Source of the DNA: Flavobacterium sp. N502536 | GTDB lineage: Bacteria; Bacteroidota; Bacteroidia; Flavobacteriales; Flavobacteriaceae | Direction: 5' to 3' | Assembly: GCF_025947345.1 (NCBI RefSeq) | Contig: NZ_CP110011.1 | Location: forward strand, 2,108,001-2,172,000 | Length of the DNA stretch: 64,000 nucleotides | Part shown: piece after piece, positions 30,243 through 40,385 of the stretch | How positions within the stretch are numbered: position 1 is the first letter of the stretch | Layout: each line of letters starts with the position of its first letter | Notes under the pieces: model-generated | Databases searched by the model: none | What the model saw: only the letters and a program-made list of their open reading frames with translations | What the model was told of the DNA's origin: nothing | Translations under genes and position numbers: made by a program

Positions 30243-32102
30243 TTATTCCAATTCTAAAACCAAAGCTGATTTTGATTCTAAAGTAATTTCAGAAGACAAA
30301 TCGAATGTTTTTCCGGTGATGGCATCTTTACCTTTTTTAAAGTTTTTGAGGTTCTCTTTAAAACGGTTTGTTTTTACAATTTGCTCCTTCGCATTGTTAT
30401 TGAAAACAACCATGACGGTTTTAGCGTCCGTATATCTGAAATAAACATAAGTGTTGTTTTCCGGAATGTAATGTGTCATCTTCCCGAAATGAACGGCTTC
30501 GTTTGATTTTCTCCAGTTGAATAATTTAGAGGTAAAATCAAAGTAAGCAGCCTGCTCAGCGGTTCTGCCTTCTTTGGTGAAAGCATTGTTTTTGTCGCCA
30601 GCCCAGCCACCCGGGAAATCTTGACGAATGTCGGCATCTCCTTTGCTTTTGTCACCGCCCATTCCAATTTCTGAACCGTAATACACTTGTGGAATTCCAC
30701 GAATTGTAGCCAGTAAAGTCATTGTTAGCTTGTATTTTGCCAAATCATATTTAAAATTATGATTGATACGGTCTGTGTCGTGATTTTCCGCAAAAACTAA
30801 AATGTTATTGGTGTTTGGATACAAATAATCCATTGCAAAATTGTTGTAGAATTTAATCAATCCATTATCCCAGCTTGGTTCATTTTCGTTGAAAGCTGAA
30901 CTAATCTGACTTTGAAGCGTAAAATCCATCACACTTGGTAAGTTGGAATTGTAATTTTCGATCGCTCCAATTTTACTGTCTTTTTGCCAATAGGCTAAAT
31001 TCGCCTGATTGTGCATCCATATTTCTCCAACGATATTGAAATTAGGGTATTCGTTCGTCACAGCTTTTGCCCAATTGGCCATTGCAGTTTGATCAGAGTA
31101 ATTGTAAGTGTCAACTCTGAATCCGTCAAGATTGGCATATTCAATCCACCAGATCGCATTTTGAGTCAGGTATTTGGCAACAAGAGGATTTCTTAAGTTC
31201 AAGTCGGGCATTGTAGGCACAAACCAGCCGTCAACACAAACTTCCTGATCTATCTTTGAAGCGTGAATATCGGTAATTACTTCACGTCTGTGGTGTGTTT
31301 GTGTAAAAGTTTCAAATTGATTGAACCATGTTTTGGTTGGAATATCTTTCATCATCCAATGGGTAATTCCCCAGTGATTGGTGACATAATCCATAACCAG
31401 TTTCATGTTTTTTTTATGCATTTCTGCAGACAGACGAACATAATCTTCATTCGTTCCGTAACGCGGATCTATTTTGTACACGTCAGATTGTGCATAAGTA
31501 TGGTAGGAGTGCTGTTTGTCGTTGTCTTCACAAAGGGGCGTATTCCAAATAGTGGTTGCACCAAGAGACGAGATATAATCGAGGTTTTTAATGATTCCCT
31601 CGATGTCTCCGCCATGACGGCCACTTGGATCCTGACGGTTCCCTTTTTCGGTTAAAGCGGCATTGCTGTCGTTTTTCGGATTTCCGTTTGCAAAACGATC
31701 CGGCATGATGAGGTACATTACATCTGATGCATCGTAGCTTTTTCGGTCTGCCGAATTGGCTCTTCTTTCTTTAAGTGTATATTTTTGAGTAAAAGCGACT
31801 TTGTTTTTGGTTTTGAAGGAGAAAACCAATTCGGAAGCTTTTAGGTTTTGTGTATCGATGGTAACAAAAAGGTAGTTTGGATTTTCTGTTTTTTCAACGC
31901 TTTTAATCACCACATTATTTGAAACAGAAGCCTCGTATTGTGAAATGTCTTTTCCGTAGAACATAATCTGCAATTCCGGGTTTTTCATACCGGCATACCA
32001 AAATGGCGGTTCTGTTTTTTGGATTTGCGCTTTCGCGGAAGCGGAAAATAAGAAAACTATTAAGATTAGTTTATAGATAGCTGATGTTTTGTGGCTTGTC
32101 AT
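30243..32102 (-). CDS. GH13 cyclomaltodextrinase/neopullulanase (SusA-like)
   Basis: A 619-residue secreted, probably periplasmic, enzyme that would cut maltodextrins and cyclodextrins. Signal peptide (about 1-25, ending S-A-K-A-Q), then an N-terminal cyclomaltodextrinase-type beta domain (about 30-115), then the GH13 barrel: M-D-Y-V-T-N-H, nucleophile Asp331 in G-F-R-V-D-T-Y, acid Glu360 in V-G-E-I-W-M-H and Asp442 in F-A-E-N-H-D-T-D. The ATG at 32102 gives a proper signal peptide; an upstream ATG (32123) does not. It is separated from the GH97 gene by a terminator and a repeat. Confidence 0.92.
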   Translation of the reverse strand: MTSHKTSAIYKLILIVFLFSASAKAQIQKTEPPFWYAGMKNPELQIMFYGKDISQYEASVSNNVVIKSVEKTENPNYLFVTIDTQNLKASELVFSFKTKNKVAFTQKYTLKERRANSADRKSYDASDVMYLIMPDRFANGNPKNDSNAALTEKGNRQDPSGRHGGDIEGIIKNLDYISSLGATTIWNTPLCEDNDKQHSYHTYAQSDVYKIDPRYGTNEDYVRLSAEMHKKNMKLVMDYVTNHWGITHWMMKDIPTKTWFNQFETFTQTHHRREVITDIHASKIDQEVCVDGWFVPTMPDLNLRNPLVAKYLTQNAIWWIEYANLDGFRVDTYNYSDQTAMANWAKAVTNEYPNFNIVGEIWMHNQANLAYWQKDSKIGAIENYNSNLPSVMDFTLQSQISSAFNENEPSWDNGLIKFYNNFAMDYLYPNTNNILVFAENHDTDRINHNFKYDLAKYKLTMTLLATIRGIPQVYYGSEIGMGGDKSKGDADIRQDFPGGWAGDKNNAFTKEGRTAEQAAYFDFTSKLFNWRKSNEAVHFGKMTHYIPENNTYVYFRYTDAKTVMVVFNNNAKEQIVKTNRFKENLKNFKKGKDAITGKTFDLSSEITLESKSALVLELE

Positions 32103-32144
32103 AGTTATTATAATTATTCTCATTGTCAGTTCGAGTGATTTTTA

Positions 32145-32235
32145 TTGTCGGTTCGAGCGGAGTCGAGAACCTTTTCGGCATCTCGACTCCGCTCGATGTG
32201 ACAATTTGTTTGATGTGACAATTCGTTCGATGTGA
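32145..32235. repeat. TCGAGCGGAGTCGAGA palindromic repeat
   Basis: Perfect 16-bp arms TCGAGCGGAGTCGAGA (32153-32168) and TCTCGACTCCGCTCGA (32181-32196), followed by three TCGATGTGACAA-like words up to 32237. It lies between the GH97 terminator and the GH13 start. Diverged copies occur in frame in hemW and the cyclase gene. Confidence 0.85.
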
Positions 32236-32255
32236 CAAAAAAGAGGTTAATTCTA

Positions 32256-32295
32256 AAAAAAAGACAAGTAATCTTGGGGTGAATTACTTGTCTTT
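32256..32295 (-). terminator. Terminator of the MFS-pgmB-GH65-GH97 operon
   Basis: Perfect 13-bp stem AAAGACAAGTAAT (32260-32272) / ATTACTTGTCTTT (32283-32295); on the minus strand it is followed by a T-run. It lies 8 bases after the GH97 stop and separates it from the two GH13 genes downstream. Confidence 0.85.
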
Positions 32296-32302
32296 GAAAA
32301 AA

Positions 32303-34429
<2,127 letters not shown>

Positions 34430-34443
34430 TTAAGTGTGTTGTG

Positions 34444-36747
34444 TTAATTGGTTTGAAACAATTTATCAGCAGTTACCGGATTTCCATTGACTACAATAGT
34501 CAAATCCTGATCGCCGTCTACCGTAAAAGTTGTTTCGTTATGATTTACAGCTACTTTTAAAATTTGATTTCTGAAATTAATTTTAAAAGAATAACCTTTC
34601 CATTCTTTTGGGATTTTTGGAGCAAAATGAAGCTGATCGTTTTTCACACGCATTCCGCCAAAACCTTCTACGATACTCATCCATGTTCCGGCCATTGAGG
34701 TAATGTGACAGCCTTCTTCCACTTCTTTGTTATAGTCATCAAGATCCAAACGGGAGGTTCTTAAGTAAAAAGTATAAGCCATATCCATTTTGTCTAAAAC
34801 GGCCGCCTGAATCGAGTGTACGCATGGCGATAATGAACTTTCATGAACCGTAAAAGATTCGTAAAACTCAAAATTACGTTTTAATTCTTCTTTAGAAAAA
34901 TGATCTTCAAAGAAATAGAAACATTGTAAAACGTCGGCTTGTTTGATATAAGGCGAACGTAAAACACGATCCCACGACCATTTTTGATTGATAGGACGCT
35001 GCGAGCGGTCTAAGTCTTTTACCGGAACTAAATCTTTGTCTAAGAAACCGTCCTGTTGCAGGTAAATGCCCAATTCTTCAGAAGTTGGGAAATACATATT
35101 ACCGGCTACTTTTTTCCATTCCGCAATTTCAGCTGCCGAAAGCGTTACTTTTTCGATGATTCGTTTGTGGTCTGATGGATACTCAGCAGCGACTTTTTTA
35201 ATTTGTTCTTCAGCATAATCAATACACCATTTTGCAATATAATTGGTATAGAAATTATTGTTGATATTGTTTTCGTATTCATTTGGCCCTGTAACGCCCA
35301 GAATAACGTATTGATTTTTTTCTTTAGAGAAAGAAGCTCTCTGATGCCAGAAACGCGCAATCCCGATCAGTACTTCTAAACCTTTTTCAGGAATATATGA
35401 GTAGTCTCCGGTGAAACGATGGTAGTTGTAAATCGCAAAGGCAATCGCTCCATTTCTGTGAATTTCTTCGTGAGTGATTTCCCATTCGTTGTGGCATTCT
35501 TCGCCATTCATGGTCACCATTGGGTACAAAGCAGCACCGTTTTTGAAACCTAAATTGTCTTTGGCGTTTTCAATTGCTTTATCCAGTTGATTGAAACGGT
35601 AAGTCAGTAAGTTACGGGCCACCTGCTGATCTTTAGTTGCCATGTAAAACGGAATGCAGTAAGCCTCAGTATCCCAGTAAGTAGATCCGCCGTATTTTTC
35701 TCCGGTGAAACCTTTAGGGCCAATGTTTAAACGGCTGTCTTTTCCTAAATAGGTTTGATTTAACTGGAAGATGTTAAAGCGAATTCCCTGTTGTGCTTTT
35801 ACATCACCATCAATGGTAATGTCTGACATTTCCCAGATTTTACTCCAGGCCCCGATTTGATTTTGAAGTAAAGTATCATAACCCAGCGCTACAGCAGTTT
35901 TAATGCATTTTTCGGCTGCCGTTAACGTATTTTCGTGGTTTAAAGAAACGGTATAACCACCAATTTTTTGGATCGATGAGGTTTGACCTTTTGCGATTAT
36001 GGTTCCGTAGGTAAACTGAATTTTATCGGCAGTTGAATCGATTGTTGAAGGCGAAATGTTTACGTTTTCTCCGTTTGCAAAAATCGTATTGTGCATAAAA
36101 GTGGTTACTTTAAAATGCGTTTTAAACGTTTGTGCAGTGACAAAAGCTTCATTTGCTCCCTTTTTAACTTCAAGAGGTTCCCAGAACTTCTCGTCCCAGT
36201 TGGCATCTTCATTGGTTACACCTGCATCAATATAAGGTTTGTAAACAATTTTAGCATCTTTGTTTAAAGGGGTGATTTCGTACTTGATAATTCCTGTTTC
36301 GTCCAGATCTAAAGAGAGAAAACGACGAATGTTTACGGCAATTTCAGTTCCGTTTTTTAAGGTCGCTTCAAAAGAACGATTGTACCAGCCTTCTTTCATA
36401 TTCAATTCTCTGCGGAAATTTTTCACGGCAGTGCACTGGTTCAGGTCTAAGTTTTCTTCGTTGATCTGAATGTCAATTCCAATCCAGTTTGGAGCGTTTA
36501 GTACTTTGGCAAAATATTTAGGATATCCGTTTTTCCACCAGCCTACTTTTGTTTTGTCCGGATAATAAATTCCGGCGATGTAACTTCCCTGAAAAGTTTC
36601 ACCTGAATAGGTTTCTTCAAAATTGGCACGTTGTCCCATAGCGCCGTTTCCGATGCTAAAAAGACTTTCTGACGATTTTACTCTTTCAGAATCAAAGCCT
36701 TCTTCGATGATGGACCAATTGTCTGGTTTAATGTAATCTTGATTCAT
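34444..36747 (-). CDS. GH65 maltose phosphorylase-like enzyme
   Basis: A 767-residue cytosolic phosphorylase expected to turn maltose and phosphate into glucose and beta-glucose-1-phosphate. Family features: S-I-G-N-G-A-M-G-Q-R (31-40), Y-W-D-T-E (357-361) in the active site, and G-P-N-E-Y (487-491), whose Glu490 matches the general acid (Glu487 in the Lactobacillus brevis enzyme). No signal peptide. The adjacent beta-phosphoglucomutase gene, 17 bases upstream, consumes its product. Kojibiose or trehalose phosphorylase is a weaker alternative, disfavoured by the starch context. Confidence 0.92.
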   Translation of the reverse strand: MNQDYIKPDNWSIIEEGFDSERVKSSESLFSIGNGAMGQRANFEETYSGETFQGSYIAGIYYPDKTKVGWWKNGYPKYFAKVLNAPNWIGIDIQINEENLDLNQCTAVKNFRRELNMKEGWYNRSFEATLKNGTEIAVNIRRFLSLDLDETGIIKYEITPLNKDAKIVYKPYIDAGVTNEDANWDEKFWEPLEVKKGANEAFVTAQTFKTHFKVTTFMHNTIFANGENVNISPSTIDSTADKIQFTYGTIIAKGQTSSIQKIGGYTVSLNHENTLTAAEKCIKTAVALGYDTLLQNQIGAWSKIWEMSDITIDGDVKAQQGIRFNIFQLNQTYLGKDSRLNIGPKGFTGEKYGGSTYWDTEAYCIPFYMATKDQQVARNLLTYRFNQLDKAIENAKDNLGFKNGAALYPMVTMNGEECHNEWEITHEEIHRNGAIAFAIYNYHRFTGDYSYIPEKGLEVLIGIARFWHQRASFSKEKNQYVILGVTGPNEYENNINNNFYTNYIAKWCIDYAEEQIKKVAAEYPSDHKRIIEKVTLSAAEIAEWKKVAGNMYFPTSEELGIYLQQDGFLDKDLVPVKDLDRSQRPINQKWSWDRVLRSPYIKQADVLQCFYFFEDHFSKEELKRNFEFYESFTVHESSLSPCVHSIQAAVLDKMDMAYTFYLRTSRLDLDDYNKEVEEGCHITSMAGTWMSIVEGFGGMRVKNDQLHFAPKIPKEWKGYSFKINFRNQILKVAVNHNETTFTVDGDQDLTIVVNGNPVTADKLFQTN

Positions 36748-36764
36748 TTTGTGATTGATTGATC

Positions 36765-37424
36765 TTATTTGCTAATTAATGATTCGATAAAAGGGGTATC
36801 TATTAAGGTGAAGTCCTCAAAGATATACTGTGCTTCGTGCAGGATTGTTTTTGAACCAATTCCGATACTGGTCATTTTTCCAATATTAGCGGCCTGAACT
36901 CCGGCAACTGAATCTTCAAAAACAATAGCATCTTCGGGGCTAATCTGCAGCAATTGCGCTGCTTTTAAGAAAACTTCGGGATCTGGTTTGGCGTTGGTAA
37001 CGTCGTTTCCGTCAACAATAACATCGAAGTACGAAAGAATTCCGGTTTTTTCCAGAATTGGACGGGCGTTTTTACTGGCAGAACCCAGGGCAATTCCCTG
37101 ATTTTTTTCTTTTAATAGTTGCAGAATTTTAAAAACTCCGGGAAGAATTTCACTTTCATTCATGTCAACCAAGTAAGATAAGTAATCTTCGTTTTTTTGA
37201 ATGAGCCATTTGTCTTTGTCTTCCTGCGAAGCCTGAACATTTCCAAGCTCGAGAATTATGTCTAACGAACGCACGCGGCTTACTCCTTTCAGTAGTTCGT
37301 TGTGTTCGTGTGTAAAATTTATGTTTAGGGCCTTTGCAATTTTCTGCCAGGCTAAAAAGTGGTATTTAGCGGTATCAACGATCACTCCATCAAGATCGAA
37401 GATGAATGCTTTTTTATTATTCAT
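36765..37424 (-). CDS. pgmB: Beta-phosphoglucomutase
   Basis: A 219-residue HAD-superfamily enzyme converting beta-glucose-1-phosphate to glucose-6-phosphate. The nucleophile motif F-D-L-D-G-V-I-V-D-T is at about residues 6-15 (nucleophile and acid/base Asp), then G-S-A-S-K-N and the C-terminal V-F-E-D-S-V-A-G-V-Q-A. R-S-L in the cap (G-V-S-R-V-R-S-L) fits the mutase group. The ATG at 37424 overlaps the end of the MFS gene by 8 bases, showing tight coupling; a TTG at 37433 is less likely. Confidence 0.93.
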   Translation of the reverse strand: MNNKKAFIFDLDGVIVDTAKYHFLAWQKIAKALNINFTHEHNELLKGVSRVRSLDIILELGNVQASQEDKDKWLIQKNEDYLSYLVDMNESEILPGVFKILQLLKEKNQGIALGSASKNARPILEKTGILSYFDVIVDGNDVTNAKPDPEVFLKAAQLLQISPEDAIVFEDSVAGVQAANIGKMTSIGIGSKTILHEAQYIFEDFTLIDTPFIESLISK

Positions 37425-38937
37425 GAATTTCAATTTTAGTTCTGCTATTTACTCTAAGGGTAAGTAATCCGGCAAATATCATAGATACTCCTCCGATAAT
37501 TAAGGCGTATATGGGTTCGTTGTGAAAGAATTGTTTGATAACAAATCCTAAGATGGTGGCGGCTACAATTTGCGGTATCACAACAAAGAAGTTGAAAACT
37601 CCCATGTAATACCCCATTTTTGCTGCCGGTAAAGCTCCGGATAACATGGCATAAGGCATCGACAGTATACTTGCCCAGGCAATACCAACGCCTAACATTG
37701 GAAGGATCAGCATTTGTTTGTCGCCAATAAAATAAATAGAGATTAAACCAACACCTCCGGCACATAAAGCCAATAAATGTGTTGCTCTAACGCCTACTTT
37801 TTTGGCAATGACCGGCAATAAAAAAGCAACTGCAGCGGCAATTCCGTTGTAAACGGTAAACAAAACCGAAACCCAGTCGGCGGCATCATTGTATACTTTA
37901 GAAGTAGTGTCTGTTGTGCCAAAAATATGCTGTGTAACCGCTTGTGTAGTATAAATCCACATGGAGAATAAGGCAAACCAGGAGAAGAACTGAACCCAGG
38001 CCAGTTTTTTCATCGTGGCTGGCATGTTCAATAAATCGGTCATGATTATCGTAAAACCATTATGAACTTTAGAAGTTCGTAATTGGGAAGCGATCATGAA
38101 TAAAACTCCCATGAAAACCAAACCGATAAAAAGAATGTAAAGTTCCTTCGCCAGACTGTTTTCGAAAATTAAAAAGGAAACCAATGCCCCAATTACGGTC
38201 AATAATACTCCTAAAAACAATTGTCGTTTGATGTTGCTTTCAGAGTCTGTTTCGGGATTGAGAATAAGATCTTCCTTGTCTTTTTTGCTTTGAACTTCGA
38301 AAGCATGTAGTTCTTCAGGTGTATATTCGGTTGTTTTAAAAACAGTCCATAAAACAGAAAGCAGGAAAACAATTCCACCAATATAAAAGGACCATTTAAC
38401 AGAGTCCGGGATAATTCCTTCCGCGGCAGTATTACTTACGCCAAAAACATTGGTAAAAAGATAAGGCAAAACAGAACCTACCACTGCACCGGTTCCGATA
38501 AAGAAACTTTGCATGGCAAAACCTAAAGTACGTTGTTTTTCGGGTAAATTGTCGCCAACAAAAGCGCGAAAAGGTTCCATCGAAACATTAATCGAGGCAT
38601 CCATGATCCATAAAGTACCTGCAGCTATCCATAAAGTTGGAGAGTTGGGCATGATGAATAGGGCAATAGAAGACAAGATAGCTCCAATTAAAAAATAGGG
38701 GCGGCGTCGGCCTAAACGAGTCCAGGTTCTATCGCTAAAATAACCAATTACGGGTTGGATGATTAATCCTGAAACCGGAGCTGCAATCCATAAAATTGGA
38801 ATTTCGTCAATTTTAGCACCCAGAGTTTCAAAAATTCTTGAAGTATTTGCGTTTTGCAGTGCAAAACCAAACTGTATTCCCAAGAAACCGAAACTCATGT
38901 TCCAAATTTCCCAGAAACTTAATTTACGCTTTTCCAT
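37417..38937 (-). CDS. MFS sugar transporter (maltose uptake, inferred)
   Basis: A 506-residue inner-membrane protein with about 12 helices. The start S-F-W-E-I-W-N-M-S-F-G-F-L-G-I-Q-F-G and the loop D-R-T-W-T-R-L-G-R-R-R-P-Y (about 69-81) are typical of the SLC45/sucrose-maltose type of major facilitator proteins. It heads an operon with pgmB, GH65 and GH97, so uptake of maltose or short maltodextrins is inferred. A candidate operator lies 27 to 45 bases before its start. Confidence 0.88.
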   Translation of the reverse strand: MEKRKLSFWEIWNMSFGFLGIQFGFALQNANTSRIFETLGAKIDEIPILWIAAPVSGLIIQPVIGYFSDRTWTRLGRRRPYFLIGAILSSIALFIMPNSPTLWIAAGTLWIMDASINVSMEPFRAFVGDNLPEKQRTLGFAMQSFFIGTGAVVGSVLPYLFTNVFGVSNTAAEGIIPDSVKWSFYIGGIVFLLSVLWTVFKTTEYTPEELHAFEVQSKKDKEDLILNPETDSESNIKRQLFLGVLLTVIGALVSFLIFENSLAKELYILFIGLVFMGVLFMIASQLRTSKVHNGFTIIMTDLLNMPATMKKLAWVQFFSWFALFSMWIYTTQAVTQHIFGTTDTTSKVYNDAADWVSVLFTVYNGIAAAVAFLLPVIAKKVGVRATHLLALCAGGVGLISIYFIGDKQMLILPMLGVGIAWASILSMPYAMLSGALPAAKMGYYMGVFNFFVVIPQIVAATILGFVIKQFFHNEPIYALIIGGVSMIFAGLLTLRVNSRTKIEIHE

Positions 38938-38963
38938 TATCGTAATTAAAAAATTAATTAGAC

Positions 38964-38982
38964 GATAAGCGCTTTGCTTATC
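38964..38982. promoter_or_regulatory. Candidate operator before the MFS operon
   Basis: Interrupted palindrome GATAAGC-gcttt-GCTTATC, also containing the 8-base palindrome AAGCGCTT with a central CG as seen in many LacI-family operators. It lies 27 bases upstream of the first gene of the maltose operon and could be bound by the LacI-type protein encoded next door. Not tested. Confidence 0.4.
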
Positions 38983-39117
38983 AAAACTTACTTATTATTT
39001 CGAAGTAAAAGTAAAAGCTTTGAGCAGGCGTAAAAGTATTAATTATTTTTTTAAATACGCTAACAAAAAAGTCATAAATGTTATTTAAGACTTTAGAAAA
39101 TGTTGATTTTTAGGTTT

Positions 39118-40149
39118 TTAGTCAGTAGATTCTCGTTTTATAAGATGTGTTTCAATGACTTCTGTGGTGTAATTTTCGTTTTCTTCTTCGTCATCATCGT
39201 GTTCGGCTTCGAGTCTTTCGATCAGCATTTTAGCGGCTTTATTCCCCATTTTTTCACCGCTCTGGCTTACGGTTGTAATAGTCGGAGTGGAGTATTTGGA
39301 AATAATTCCGTCAGTAAAGGCAATTACGGCAAGATCTTCAGGAACTTTTAGTCCCATTTTACTGGCTGTTTTGATAATGGTTACGGCAAAAAGCTCATTT
39401 ACAGCAAAAACGGCATCAAAGGCACGGTCGTGTAAAAGCTGGCTGATGGTGATTTCGCAAGTGTCTACATCTTCAATTTTGATGATTAAATCCTCATTAA
39501 AAGGCAATCCGTTGTCGAGGAGCGCTTTTTCGTAACCGTCGGTTCTGAGTTTTCCCACGCTTACATAATCTACGGTAGTGACCAGAGCGATCTTTCTGCG
39601 GCCATTGTCGATCAAACTTTGTACAGCTTCATAGGCAGCAGCTTTATCATCAATAATTACTTTATCGCACAGGATGTCATTGGTGACACGATCGAACATG
39701 ACCACTGGCATTCCCTGATTGATGACTTCGGTAATGTGGTGAAAGTCACCTTTGTATTGCGTTTCTTTAGAGAGCGACATGATAAAACCATCGATACTTC
39801 CGTTGGCCAGCATCTCCATATTTAGTACTTCTTTATCGAAGGAATCATCAGACAAACAGATGACAACACTATAGCCATTTTCGTTAGCTACCTGTTCGAT
39901 TCCATTGATCACGGTAGAGAAAAAATGATGTACAATTTCCGGAATGATAATACCAATACTTTTGGTTTTTCGATTTTTTAAACTAAGGGCAATATTGTTG
40001 GGCTTGTAGTTGTAAAACTTTGCAAATGCCTGCACTTTTGCACGGGTTTCTTCTCCTATTTCGAGACTGTCTCTGAGTGATTTTGAGACAGTTGAGATAG
40101 AGACGTCAAGTTCCTTTGCGATCTGCTTTAGGGTTATTTTACGTTTCAT
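39118..40149 (-). CDS. LacI family transcriptional regulator of the starch locus
   Basis: A 343-residue repressor-type protein. N-terminal helix-turn-helix: T-L-K-Q-I-A-K-E-L-D-V-S-I-S-T-V-S-K-S-L-R split over residues 5-25, followed by hinge N-N-I-A-L-S-L and a periplasmic-binding-protein-like sensor domain (G-I-I-I-P-E-I-V-H-H, D-G-F-I-M-S, A-V-I-A-F-T-D-G). It ends in an Asp/Glu-rich segment (H-D-D-D-E-E-E-N-E-N). It sits between the MFS operon and the divergent susC operon and probably controls both in response to an intracellular sugar. This replaces the membrane-bound SusR activator of Bacteroides. Confidence 0.93.
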   Translation of the reverse strand: MKRKITLKQIAKELDVSISTVSKSLRDSLEIGEETRAKVQAFAKFYNYKPNNIALSLKNRKTKSIGIIIPEIVHHFFSTVINGIEQVANENGYSVVICLSDDSFDKEVLNMEMLANGSIDGFIMSLSKETQYKGDFHHITEVINQGMPVVMFDRVTNDILCDKVIIDDKAAAYEAVQSLIDNGRRKIALVTTVDYVSVGKLRTDGYEKALLDNGLPFNEDLIIKIEDVDTCEITISQLLHDRAFDAVFAVNELFAVTIIKTASKMGLKVPEDLAVIAFTDGIISKYSTPTITTVSQSGEKMGNKAAKMLIERLEAEHDDDEEENENYTTEVIETHLIKRESTD

Positions 40150-40260
40150 AGTTGTTATTTGAAAAAAATCTAATTGTTAATAAAGGTATCTTATATTTTT
40201 ATAATCAACAATTTTTGACTTAAAAGATTACAAAAAATAGAAAGTTTTCAACACTACCAC

Positions 40261-40272
40261 GTTTTCGTAAAC
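40261..40272. promoter_or_regulatory. Candidate LacI-type operator before susC
   Basis: GTTTTCGTAAAC: arms GTTT/AAAC are complementary around a central CG, matching at 10 of 12 positions. It lies 20 bases upstream of the susC -33 element. It does not match the candidate before the MFS operon, so at least one of the two calls may be wrong. Confidence 0.35.
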
Positions 40273-40291
40273 CTATAAAAAAGGCAACTGG

Positions 40292-40320
40292 TTGAGCATG
40301 TTAATTAATTCCTAATTTTG
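40292..40320 (+). promoter_or_regulatory. susC promoter
   Basis: TTG (40292-40294), 18-base spacer, TAATTTTG (40313-40320), a full match to the Bacteroidota promoter pattern, with a leader of roughly 60 bases before the susC ATG. Confidence 0.7.
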
Positions 40321-40385
40321 AAATTCGAAGTAAAATTAAAAACTTAACTAACAATCAAAAACTCAAACTAATTTAAACAAAAAGT

